From Bifidobacterium sp. (GTDB lineage: Bacteria > Actinomycetota > Actinomycetes > Actinomycetales > Bifidobacteriaceae): DNA of 6,783 nt. Of this stretch, positions 1-5,951 are shown one piece after another. The stretch's first letter is position 1. Each line of letters opens with the position of its first letter. The position numbers were made by a program, and so were the translations under genes. The stretch lies in NCBI GenBank assembly GCA_022739095.1, contig JAIJEI010000111.1:1-6783 (forward strand), in the 5' to 3' direction. A model generated the notes under the pieces. That model was given only the letters and a program-made list of their open reading frames with translations. It had not been told where the DNA came from and did no database searches.

Positions 1-1
1 C

Positions 2-148
2 CTCCCCGCCGAGGACCCGGCCGGCATCAAGGCGCAAATAGCCCAGAAGGAGGAGGAAATCGACCAGCTGCGGCAGACCGTCGCCGGACTCCGGAGAAGG
101 CTGGAAGAGCTCGAAGGCGACGGAGGGAAACGAAACCAGGCCGGATAG
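2..148 (+). CDS. C-terminal end of an unrecognised coiled-coil protein (partial, 5' end outside window)
   Basis: Forty-eight codons are open from the left edge to the TAG at 146-148. Residues about 9-40 form a heptad-like charged helix (IKAQIAQKEEEIDQL, then LRRRLEELEG), so the end of the protein is very probably a coiled coil, followed by a short basic tail. The start lies outside the window. The family cannot be named from this fragment. Coiled-coil tails of this kind occur in transposase OrfA proteins, in regulators and in many other proteins. No second transposase frame follows it, so an insertion-sequence origin is not supported. The reading frame is chosen because it alone gives a coherent amphipathic helix and bifidobacterial-style codon use with G or C in third positions. 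Confidence 0.6.
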   Translation, partial: LPAEDPAGIKAQIAQKEEEIDQLRQTVAGLRRRLEELEGDGGKRNQAG

Positions 149-212
149 GCATACCCACAAAACCGAAAAACCGAAATATTGAAAAACCAAAACCGGTGAA
201 GAAACAGACCCG

Positions 213-257
213 CGTGTCTAAGTGTTGCGGCATCTGCCGCCGCAACACTTAGACACG
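213..257. repeat. Perfect 19-bp inverted repeat with 7-nt loop
   Basis: The left arm CGTGTCTAAGTGTTGCGGC (213-231) and the right arm at 239-257 are exact reverse complements, separated by ATCTGCC (232-238). As RNA it would form a very stable stem. On the + strand no T-run follows, so it is not a classical rightward terminator. Read leftward, the stem is followed after about 8 nt by T-rich sequence (TCTGTTTCTTC), so it could help end transcription of the leftward operon. A protein-binding site or a relic of a mobile element remain possible. No flanking target duplication is visible. Confidence 0.9.
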
Positions 258-266
258 TGAGGCACC

Positions 267-280
267 CACGGCTAGCCGTG
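267..280. repeat. 14-bp perfect palindrome
   Basis: CACGGCTAGCCGTG equals its own reverse complement. It sits 9 nt to the right of the long inverted repeat. With no loop it is more likely a site for a dimeric DNA-binding protein than an RNA hairpin, but no promoter or regulator gene adjoins it, and its role is unknown. Confidence 0.75.
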
Positions 281-365
281 AGCCAATGCCTTCAATCGAC
301 TGGATACCGAGATACCAGAACCGGTGGAAACCGAAATACCGAAAAAACGAAATAACGGAATCGGT

Positions 366-440
366 TCACTCCTCGGAATCCATCATGGCGCGCCCCTTGC
401 CGAAGAGATGGTCGAAGATGTGCTCCAGCCGCTCATCCCC
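366..440 (-). pseudogene. Possible 3' remnant of a leftward gene
   Basis: On the - strand 24 codons end at TGA (366-368) and read GDERLEHIFDHLFGKGRAMM followed by DSEE. The peptide has a plausible protein-like composition and a natural-looking acidic end, but it is immediately preceded by an in-frame TGA and has no start codon with a ribosome site. It lies just downstream of the methyltransferase gene in the same direction, in a different frame. It may be the tail of a deleted gene that once followed it. The family is not recognised and chance cannot be excluded at this length. Confidence 0.25.
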
Positions 441-514
441 TCATGACGGTCACTGAATGGTCGCGAAAGCCAAGAATGCTCGCGCGGCTGACAGCAGTCA
501 ATACCTTCAGAGCA

Positions 515-3046
515 TCATCTGTTCTGGGATTCTCGCGCTTTCAAGAACTTCGCCCGGGACTGTGCAATGGAGCGATAGTATTGACGGTAATGGTTCGACA
601 CTGATTCGCCATGTTCCCTGGTGTCGGGAATTGGAATCAAAATCTCTCGGTATCTGTTACCAAGATCCTCACGGTTTGTCTGCATGAACACGACTCTGCC
701 CCACTGCTTACGAACCACGTCGAGGTCCAACGCCCATCCGAGATAGAAGTTATCAAACAGTGCTTCGGCCGTCGCATTCATAATGAGTGTTTCCTTGGTA
801 AACACCGCCCGCTCCTGACCCGGCAGCAGCATGGATGGTTCTCCTATGTTCTTCGATGCGCGAGAAGGTGTGACAATGCTCCAGGGGGAAAGTCCGCTGT
901 CGCTTCCACGCCAGAACCGTTCCGCGACCGACAAAGAAACCATGTTCGTGGGGTTGAAGTTGACCATGCCCGCACGCAAATCCGATACCTTCACGTAGGG
1001 AATATCACCATTCCTCAAGTCCGCGGAGGGACTGCCATGCCCATTCCGGATGGAAATGATGCCAGCATCTTCAAGATCTCCAAGCGTTCTTGTCGTAAAA
1101 CCTTGCAAATGTGTTTGGACATACCGCTCGAATTCCTTAACGCTGATCCGGTCGTAATACTGGGGCACGCCAAGATAGGAATTGACAAGAGATTCCGGCG
1201 TGGTGACAAAACATGATGTGGAAGAATTCGACCCTTCAAGAAGTGCCGTCACGTCTGAAAGCACCGTATCGTCGACCTCACGAGTCCGCGTGCCTTCCTT
1301 GGTGACACGGTAAAGCGTCTTGCCGTCCTTGTTGATGCCGATAGTCGGAGCATAAGTGATCCACGTCTTACCCGGCTGAGCCCATGATGGCAGTTTCATG
1401 GACGCAGCTCCCTTCGTGGATTTCTTGCGCATGACATAAAAGTTCGTCTTGGCGCGGCAGAAACCCTGAAATGCCTCCATAGGGATGTTCATCACTGCCA
1501 ACACATCGAAATGCCGGCTAACCCATTTACGGAACCATTGATATGAGCTGGAGAAGAAATACGTCTCCGGCAGGACTATGCCTAAACGTCCTCCGACCGC
1601 GAGCAATCTGTACGCACGCTCCATGAACACGAGGCCAAGTTCGGTATCGGAGTATTTGTCGCTGGGATATCCGCCGCTGGTATGCTGACAGATACTGTAT
1701 TTCGCCTGTTTCGCGTCAGTCGCACGAATCTTCAGTCTCTCGCCAAACGGTGGATTCGTGAGAACGACATCGTAGGAACCGTCAGTTCCACGCCCCAAGA
1801 CGGGCGTCAGCATGGGGAAATCCTGCCACTTCTGTTCCCGAAGCGAATCGCCAAGAACAATATTGGTAGATCCGTCCCTCGCACCAATCATCAGCGCGCG
1901 AGCTAGTTTGACATTGATGGAATCCAAGTCAACACCGTAAAGATTACGATGAGCCCATGTTCTGATTTCGTCGCGCTGTTCGCCGGATGCGCGTTTCAAC
2001 AGAGTGCTATAAGTCTCAAACAGGAATCCGCCGGTACCACAAGCTGGGTCTATGACTTTATCGTGGTAGTCGATCTCCATTAATTTGACGGCAGATTCAA
2101 TGATGCGCTGGGGCGTGAAATATTGCCCTTCGCCTTGTTTGACATTCGCCGAACGGAACACTTGAAACGCCGTGGACAGGGTCTCCGGCGCTGCGGACTT
2201 CAAATTGATGCCTTGAAGCCAGTAGACGATGGCATGAATCGTCTCATCATCGAATTTGATGGTTTTCGTTGATGTGTCTTCGAAGAGGAAAGGGTATTTC
2301 GCCATGTACCTTTCAAAGTTCGTATTGATTCTTTTCGCGGTTTCCACCGGTGTCGGGCAAACCTGGAAGTCAAGAGGCTCTTTGGGATCTTGAGCCATTT
2401 TGCCGTTGGTGTCCGAATCCATTTTCAGCAGCAGCATGTTGCACATGTTGTCCAACCGGTCGTCGGCGCGAGTGGATTTCGAGTCATTGGCAACGATATG
2501 GTTTAAAAGGTCGGAGAATAAACGGTTGAGTCCCGTTCCGCTGATGTCGTCATGTTCCCTTAAATCCACGTAGGTGAGCGCCTTGTCTCCGGGGATCAGG
2601 ACGTTATCTCCCGGCGCCGGCAACGTTGCTTGTCTTACCGACTTGTAATGCATATCGGCCTGCTTGTACACAAGGGATATGCTGTCTCCATCGGACCAGA
2701 TGCCGAGCACCGCATTGGGTTCAAGGCCCAGATATGTCGATAGTTCCGATATGCCTTCCTTGTGGTTCGGCGCTTTCGTCTCGACCAATGCGATAACATG
2801 ATCCCATTCGCCGCGATGACGAGGAGAATCAAAAATCGCCATGTCCACCGGATAGCCATTGAAACTCCGGCCCGCTTCCCGCAAAGCGTTCTCCGATGGG
2901 GTCTTGGGTACACGCCATTCACGGTCGTCACTATCTGGTGAAGGGCAGATAATCTGGTCACGGTCCCATCCCTTTCGGAGAAGCTCCCGTAGCAAAGGCA
3001 ATCTCACCTCATGGTGTTCTTTGAATCTTTCGTTTTCGTATGCCAT
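515..3046 (-). CDS. Single-chain restriction-modification protein: HsdR-type nuclease domain, N6-adenine DNA methyltransferase, one target-recognition domain
   Basis: This 843-residue protein probably methylates adenine in a specific DNA site using S-adenosylmethionine and may cut unmodified DNA. Residues 1-130 resemble the HsdR N-terminal (HSDR_N_2) nuclease fold, with candidate catalytic residues D68 (PVDMAIFD) and E89/K91 (VETKAP). The HsdM-like core has GQYFTP (307-312), SAM motif I DPACGTGG (333-340) and catalytic motif IV NPPF (431-434). Residues about 640-810 resemble one half of a type I specificity subunit (GDIPYVKVSDL, 680-690). There is no helicase motor, so the order nuclease-methylase-recognition resembles type IIG enzymes. 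The start ATG has AAGGA (3055-3059) 8 nt upstream. It follows the kinase gene by 54 nt in the same direction. The position usually held by Q in the QxxxY motif of HsdR nucleases is E101 (E101-L-S-T-Y105), so cutting activity is less certain than methylation. Confidence 0.9.
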   Translation of the reverse strand: MAYENERFKEHHEVRLPLLRELLRKGWDRDQIICPSPDSDDREWRVPKTPSENALREAGRSFNGYPVDMAIFDSPRHRGEWDHVIALVETKAPNHKEGISELSTYLGLEPNAVLGIWSDGDSISLVYKQADMHYKSVRQATLPAPGDNVLIPGDKALTYVDLREHDDISGTGLNRLFSDLLNHIVANDSKSTRADDRLDNMCNMLLLKMDSDTNGKMAQDPKEPLDFQVCPTPVETAKRINTNFERYMAKYPFLFEDTSTKTIKFDDETIHAIVYWLQGINLKSAAPETLSTAFQVFRSANVKQGEGQYFTPQRIIESAVKLMEIDYHDKVIDPACGTGGFLFETYSTLLKRASGEQRDEIRTWAHRNLYGVDLDSINVKLARALMIGARDGSTNIVLGDSLREQKWQDFPMLTPVLGRGTDGSYDVVLTNPPFGERLKIRATDAKQAKYSICQHTSGGYPSDKYSDTELGLVFMERAYRLLAVGGRLGIVLPETYFFSSSYQWFRKWVSRHFDVLAVMNIPMEAFQGFCRAKTNFYVMRKKSTKGAASMKLPSWAQPGKTWITYAPTIGINKDGKTLYRVTKEGTRTREVDDTVLSDVTALLEGSNSSTSCFVTTPESLVNSYLGVPQYYDRISVKEFERYVQTHLQGFTTRTLGDLEDAGIISIRNGHGSPSADLRNGDIPYVKVSDLRAGMVNFNPTNMVSLSVAERFWRGSDSGLSPWSIVTPSRASKNIGEPSMLLPGQERAVFTKETLIMNATAEALFDNFYLGWALDLDVVRKQWGRVVFMQTNREDLGNRYREILIPIPDTREHGESVSNHYRQYYRSIAQSRAKFLKARESQNR

Positions 3047-3100
3047 ACGCTCAATCCTTGGTTCTCGCTGATTCTCATTTCGTGGCCCAGGGCCTTCGGC

Positions 3101-4414
3101 CTAATGGCCCATATGGCGCCCAGGACCTTTGTGATCAATCCCGGAGCCCTTGCCATTCCCGTCTTGCCGGTCGAGGTTTTTCTGCAATGTTTTGCCGAAT
3201 CTGTCCAGCAGATCAGCCCTGTTGCGGATCGGACCGGACGCGCGAAGGGCCTTGTCTTCTCTGATCCTGCGGATCGTTCCGATGCGCTTCGTGAGCTGGT
3301 CCCGGATGGCGTCGAGGCGTTCGGGAGCGAACATGCGCATGCGCGACAGTTCGTGCGCCGCCTCGTCGGGCCAGTCCGACAGGGCGTCCAGGTCGAACCG
3401 GCTCCAGTCCTCCACCAGTTTGAGCTGCCGCAAAGCCGAGGGCTTGCCGGTCGCGGCGTAGAACGGCTTGGCGAACCAGTCCCGGCCGTCCACATCGAGC
3501 TCGCCGCTCCACAGGCTAGCTCCCGTGTCGTAGATCGGGGCCGGCCGGACCGCAAGCGTCTCGATGTTCCGGATCAGACCGAAGTTGTTGTAATGCCTAT
3601 CTGTATTGCGCATGAGGTAGTCGACCACGAGCCAATCGTCCGTGGCGTCACGAACCGCCCGTTCGTCTGCGCCGAAGCCGACGGCGGCGCGGATCCACTG
3701 GTCATGCGAGTTGAGGCCGTTGACGGCCTTGACGGATTGGAGCACCTGCCAGGCGGAGACCAGCTCCTCATGATTGGAGAGCATGTCCGCGCATGTGGAC
3801 ACCAGACGGTTGCCGTTGCGTGCCAGGGAATACCGGACGGCCGGAACGCCCAATCGCATGCAGAGCCTCGAGGCGATGACCTCGTTCATCGGCTCCTGGC
3901 CAGTACGGCCCGACTTGGCGAGCAGTCTCCTGCCGGTGGCCCTGTCGATCGTCCAGCGTTTGGGAAGATCGCCGCCAGTGGACACGTCGGGGACGTTGAG
4001 GCTGATGTCATGGGACGACGAGTACGAGGTGAGCAGGATCTCGCCCAACGCCTCGTCGAAGGAATTGTCGAAGAAGTTGACGTCCTTCCATTCGGCCGGG
4101 TCGTCCTCGCGTCTGACCCAGTACTGGTCCGACAGGCTCAGCCCGTAGGTCCTGTCGAGCAGTTCGCCGGTCGATGCCGCGCCAAGCGATTCGAGCACAC
4201 GGCGGATACCGTCACGGGTGGAGGGGATGGCGCGGGACCTCCACCATTCGTCGATCCTCTTGGCATACAGCGCGCTCTTGCCGTGCGTGGTGAACTCCAG
4301 GGGCAGACGATCATGGTCAAGGACCTCGCCAGAGGAGCACGCGCGACCGGACTCGGGATCGTATTCGAACGCAAGGACCGGATGGTCCCCGCACATGATC
4401 AGCTTGCGTGGCAT
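3101..4414 (-). CDS. HipA/CtkA-like serine/threonine kinase
   Basis: The protein has 437 residues from the chosen start. It matches the HipA_C kinase family, particularly the CtkA-like branch without a HipB partner. From that start, residues 90-99 carry YGLSLSDQYW, a signature of this branch. A Gly-rich loop (TGGDLPKRW) lies at 146-154. K167 (LLAKSG) and E178 are likely ATP-site residues. The catalytic loop is NTDRHYNN with D272 and N277, and the metal-binding D296 is in PIYDTGASLW. The C-terminal 45 residues are a charged tail without recognised fold. An ATG 15 codons upstream (4459) is also open, but the ATG at 4414 is preferred: GGAGGGA (4423-4429) lies 8 nt before it and MPRKLIMCGD fits the family start. 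It is the first gene of the operon. Its substrate is unknown. Composition is much richer in G+C than the following gene. Confidence 0.88.
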   Translation of the reverse strand: MPRKLIMCGDHPVLAFEYDPESGRACSSGEVLDHDRLPLEFTTHGKSALYAKRIDEWWRSRAIPSTRDGIRRVLESLGAASTGELLDRTYGLSLSDQYWVRREDDPAEWKDVNFFDNSFDEALGEILLTSYSSSHDISLNVPDVSTGGDLPKRWTIDRATGRRLLAKSGRTGQEPMNEVIASRLCMRLGVPAVRYSLARNGNRLVSTCADMLSNHEELVSAWQVLQSVKAVNGLNSHDQWIRAAVGFGADERAVRDATDDWLVVDYLMRNTDRHYNNFGLIRNIETLAVRPAPIYDTGASLWSGELDVDGRDWFAKPFYAATGKPSALRQLKLVEDWSRFDLDALSDWPDEAAHELSRMRMFAPERLDAIRDQLTKRIGTIRRIREDKALRASGPIRNRADLLDRFGKTLQKNLDRQDGNGKGSGIDHKGPGRHMGH

Positions 4415-4422
4415 GATTCCGC

Positions 4423-4429
4423 TCCCTCC
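4423..4429 (-). promoter_or_regulatory. Ribosome binding site deciding the kinase start
   Basis: Read leftward this is GGAGGGA, 8 nt before the ATG at 4414. The upstream in-frame ATG at 4459 has no comparable site and would overlap the candidate promoter, so the shorter protein is preferred. Confidence 0.75.
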
Positions 4430-4446
4430 AAACTTGGTCTTTAAAG

Positions 4447-4470
4447 ATTCTACAGGCACGAATTACGTGC
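4447..4470 (-). promoter_or_regulatory. Candidate kinase-operon promoter with inverted repeat in the spacer
   Basis: Leftward, TAGAAT (4452-4447) is a good -10 match, 32 nt before the kinase start. Directly upstream lies the inverted repeat GCACG-N5-CGTGC (4456-4470), in the region between -10 and -35. The -35 hexamer is poor (about GTCTCG), which would fit a promoter whose strength depends on a bound regulator. An operator role is inference from position and symmetry only. Confidence 0.4.
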
Positions 4471-4593
4471 GAGACGGCGTCCCGTTTCATGACGCGATGC
4501 ATGGATATGGGCCACTTCCGCAAATCGCAAGCCTCGGCGATGACGCCGACAACTGATACGGTAGTCATATTGGTTTCCCAAAGGTAAAGAGGC

Positions 4594-4698
4594 ATGACCA
4601 TGGGATTGTTCGACTTCGCTAAGAACTCTTTGGGTGACGTGCCGTCCGGCTTCGGCGGTCGGGGCGATATCGCCAACCATCTTTTCAACGACCGATGA
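4594..4698 (+). CDS. Small ORF, unknown function
   Basis: Thirty-four codons begin MTMGLFDFAKNSLGDVPSGF and end at TGA 4696-4698. AAAGAGG precedes the start; spacing suits the second ATG (4600) better than the first, so the product is probably 32 residues. The start MGLFDF is typical of many small soluble bacterial proteins, and the rest is Gly/Asp rich with no membrane segment. It ends 50 nt before the membrane protein gene, in the same direction, so they may share a transcript. It could be the intact small protein or the N-terminus of a truncated longer one. I do not recognise a family. Confidence 0.4.
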   Translation: MTMGLFDFAKNSLGDVPSGFGGRGDIANHLFNDR

Positions 4699-4748
4699 AA
4701 AGGCTCCGGTTGAAGGCTATGGCATGATGACACGAGCGTGGGGAATTT

Positions 4749-5153
4749 ATGACCGAAGGATACTCACATAAAGCGGCACACATCGTTGAGCATATCATTC
4801 TCGCAATCGCGCTGATCTGGGCTGGAGGCTGCACTCTCATATGGATGCAAACGGATATGTCGCATCGCATCGTGAACGCGAAATCCGCTGACGGCACCTG
4901 CGAAGTGACCATCAGCGAACTCGGCTCGCACATGTTCTTCGGCCCAAGCAGCATCACGGTCAAAGTCTCTTGGGACACCGATCCCGGTGTTATCGGTTCC
5001 GAGAACGTCACGGAAATCAAAACGGATCTGCACAACGACGGCAAATCATTAGGCTTGGGCAACTTCACCGTCACCTGGCACGGCAACATCCCGACCGTCA
5101 CCACCCATGGCGAGGAACAGCCGGACCAAAGCTACACATTCAACTGGAAATAA
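4749..5153 (+). CDS. Single-pass membrane-anchored protein of unknown function
   Basis: The protein has 134 residues. After a short N-terminus, residues about 16-33 (IILAIALIWAGGCTLIWM) form one hydrophobic helix, followed by a polar domain rich in Thr, Ser, Gly and beta-strand patterns. The simplest topology is N-terminus inside and the roughly 100-residue domain outside. AGGC at 25-28 faintly resembles a lipobox, but the usual Leu at -3 is missing and hydrophobic residues continue past the Cys, so a membrane anchor is likelier than a lipoprotein. The segment SADGTCEVTIS followed by strand-like repeats is reminiscent of small membrane-anchored DUF5412-type proteins, a weak resemblance. GTGGGGA just upstream is a modest ribosome site. 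No functional link to the kinase operon, which runs away from it, is evident. Confidence 0.75.
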   Translation: MTEGYSHKAAHIVEHIILAIALIWAGGCTLIWMQTDMSHRIVNAKSADGTCEVTISELGSHMFFGPSSITVKVSWDTDPGVIGSENVTEIKTDLHNDGKSLGLGNFTVTWHGNIPTVTTHGEEQPDQSYTFNWK

Positions 5154-5224
5154 CCGCTCCGAACATCATGTCTCTCCCGAGAGTAGTCCTCACAACCGGG
5201 CAGGTCCCACAAGGAGCATAGCTC

Positions 5225-5272
5225 ATGCACCCACTGTCCGGCCTCAAGCCCATGAGACACTTAAGACCATGA
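5225..5272 (+). CDS. Candidate 15-residue leader peptide overlapping the next ORF
   Basis: MHPLSGLKPMRHLRP is preceded by a strong AAGGAG (5211-5216) with 8-nt spacing, the best ribosome site among these small ORFs. Its TGA overlaps the ATG of the next ORF as ATGA (5269-5272). That layout is typical of translational coupling, since the downstream ORF has no clear site of its own. It could instead be the relic of a frameshifted longer gene. Confidence 0.4.
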   Translation: MHPLSGLKPMRHLRP

Positions 5273-5394
5273 CTACCATTATCATGCACACCTCCTCCGA
5301 CGATCTACCGGCCTCGACCGCCGAGGATGTCAAAAAGTGTGAGCTGCTTATCGAACACCTCAAGCGCAGGCGAATGCCGGCCGACCGCGCATAG
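5269..5394 (+). CDS. Small helical protein, unknown function
   Basis: Forty-one codons start MTTIIMHTSSDDLPASTAED and end at TAG 5392-5394. The second half (VKKCELLIEHLKRRRMP) is a likely amphipathic, basic helix. The size and character would suit a small antitoxin or a DNA- or RNA-binding peptide, but no family is recognised and no toxin gene follows. The frame stays open upstream to 5107, but that part overlaps the membrane protein gene and reads as low-complexity sequence, so the start at 5269, coupled to the leader, is preferred. Confidence 0.45.
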   Translation: MTTIIMHTSSDDLPASTAEDVKKCELLIEHLKRRRMPADRA

Positions 5395-5416
5395 TTTGCG
5401 AACAGCCCGCACGACT

Positions 5417-5442
5417 TGTGGCCGCATAAGCATGCGGCCGCA
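5417..5442. repeat. Strong GC hairpin
   Basis: GGCCGCAT (5420-5427) pairs with ATGCGGCC (5432-5439) around an AAGC loop. Three further pairs, one of them a U-G wobble, extend the stem to 11 bp (5417-5427 with 5432-5442). It lies 22 nt after the stop of the small helical protein and could slow or stop transcription, but it lacks a U-tract on either strand. It also separates the small-gene cluster from the ATPase promoter. Confidence 0.6.
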
Positions 5443-5529
5443 CAACAGTCCAGCCGCGCAGTCATCCAGCCGCCCCTACAAACACGCCCGATTCACCATT
5501 TGCACGACATCTTGCACCAAAACCCCATT

Positions 5530-5557
5530 TTGAAATGCGGCATTCTGCACATACAAG
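5530..5557 (+). promoter_or_regulatory. Candidate promoter of the AAA ATPase gene
   Basis: TTGAAA (5530-5535, five of six to consensus) and TACAAG (5552-5557, four of six) are separated by 16 bp. This puts transcription start roughly 35-40 nt before the ATG at 5601. The ATG has AAGGA (5590-5594) 6 nt upstream. Confidence 0.45.
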
Positions 5558-5600
5558 GCAGAAAATGCTACTCCCATAAGGGATACGGAAAGGAACTGCC

Positions 5601-5951
5601 ATGCTTGAGCGCAAGATCTCGGACGATCTGTTGGAATGGAAGCTGATCGGCACCGGCAAAGCACTGCTGCTGACCGGTGCCCGCCAAATCGGCAAGAGCT
5701 ACGCAGTACGCGAGTTCGCCAAACACGAATACGCTCATTACCTTGAAATCAACCTGTACGAGAACAAGCAGGCGGCCCGCGCGCTCGCATCGGCGAATGA
5801 CGTGCAGGAGTTCATCAGCCGACTTACCTTGTTCTCACCTTCAACGCTCGCTCCCGGCGGTACATTGATTTTCATCGACGAGGTGCAAGAGGCACCGGAT
5901 GTAATGACCACGTCAAGTTTGATGTACCGGCGTCGCAATTCGGCGATTTGA
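5601..5951 (+). pseudogene. Truncated AAA ATPase (DUF4143-type), 5' fragment
   Basis: The first 103 residues are a clean match to the N-terminus of the AAA_14/DUF4143 family of ATPases. They carry Walker A GARQIGKS (26-33) and Walker B LIFIDE (89-94) followed by VQEAPDVMT. At codon 103 (5907-5909) homology stops: the next 13 codons (TSSLMYRRRNSAI) are antisense to the adjacent MerR gene and end at TGA 5949-5951. Full-length family members have roughly 400-450 residues, so about three quarters is missing, including the arginine-finger region and the C-terminal nuclease-like domain. Promoter and ribosome site look intact, so a short peptide may still be made, but ATPase function is very unlikely. 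A DUF4143 C-terminus occurs on the opposite strand at 6360-6783. Confidence 0.85.

Larger units (their letters stand above)
162..366. repeat. Dispersed ACCGAAA / AACCGGTG short repeats flanking the hairpin
   Basis: ACCGAAA occurs at 162-168, 170-176, 330-336 and 338-344, as two closely spaced pairs 8 nt apart on opposite sides of the inverted repeat. The related AACCGGTG is found once on each side, near 191-198 and 319-326. The intervening bases are A-rich and degenerate (AACGAAATAACGG and the like). They look like decayed simple repeats or low-affinity binding-site clusters; they are too irregular to be called iterons, and no replication gene is near. Confidence 0.5.
149..514. other. Non-coding, repeat-rich interval between two gene ends
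   Basis: This stretch separates the end of the rightward coiled-coil gene from the end of the leftward restriction-modification gene, so the two flanking genes converge. It holds a long perfect inverted repeat (213-257), a 14-bp palindrome (267-280), scattered A-rich ACCGAAA repeats on either side of them, and a short leftward peptide remnant (366-440). No complete gene with a ribosome site was found here. Confidence 0.6.

Noticed and set aside
213..257. Terminal repeats of an insertion sequence
   Set aside because: The arms begin TG and end CA, but the space between them is 7 nt, no target duplication is visible and no transposase gene is recognised.
611..1216. 201-codon rightward open frame within the methyltransferase gene
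   Set aside because: Antisense to a gene with clear methylase motifs; no ribosome site or domain pattern of its own.
3090..3105. GGCC-GAA-GGCC hairpin just after the kinase stop as an internal terminator
   Set aside because: The stem is only 4 bp and no T-run follows before the methyltransferase ribosome site.
3011..4444. 477-codon rightward open frame covering the kinase gene
   Set aside because: It is fully antisense to the kinase, has no family features and reflects high G+C, which keeps opposite frames open.
4415..4740. A HipB-like antitoxin gene beside the kinase
   Set aside because: I looked on both strands and found no helix-turn-helix ORF; leftward frames here read as low-complexity sequence.
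5171..5182. CTCTC-CC-GAGAG dyad as a terminator after the membrane protein gene
   Set aside because: The loop is too short for the full stem, the remaining stem is 4 bp, and no T-run follows.
5417..5442. Rho-independent terminator
   Set aside because: The stem is strong but neither strand has a following U-tract.
5738..5909. C-terminal extension of the MerR reading frame
   Set aside because: It is antisense to the ATPase fragment with intact Walker motifs, so it is readthrough across the junction and not MerR sequence.
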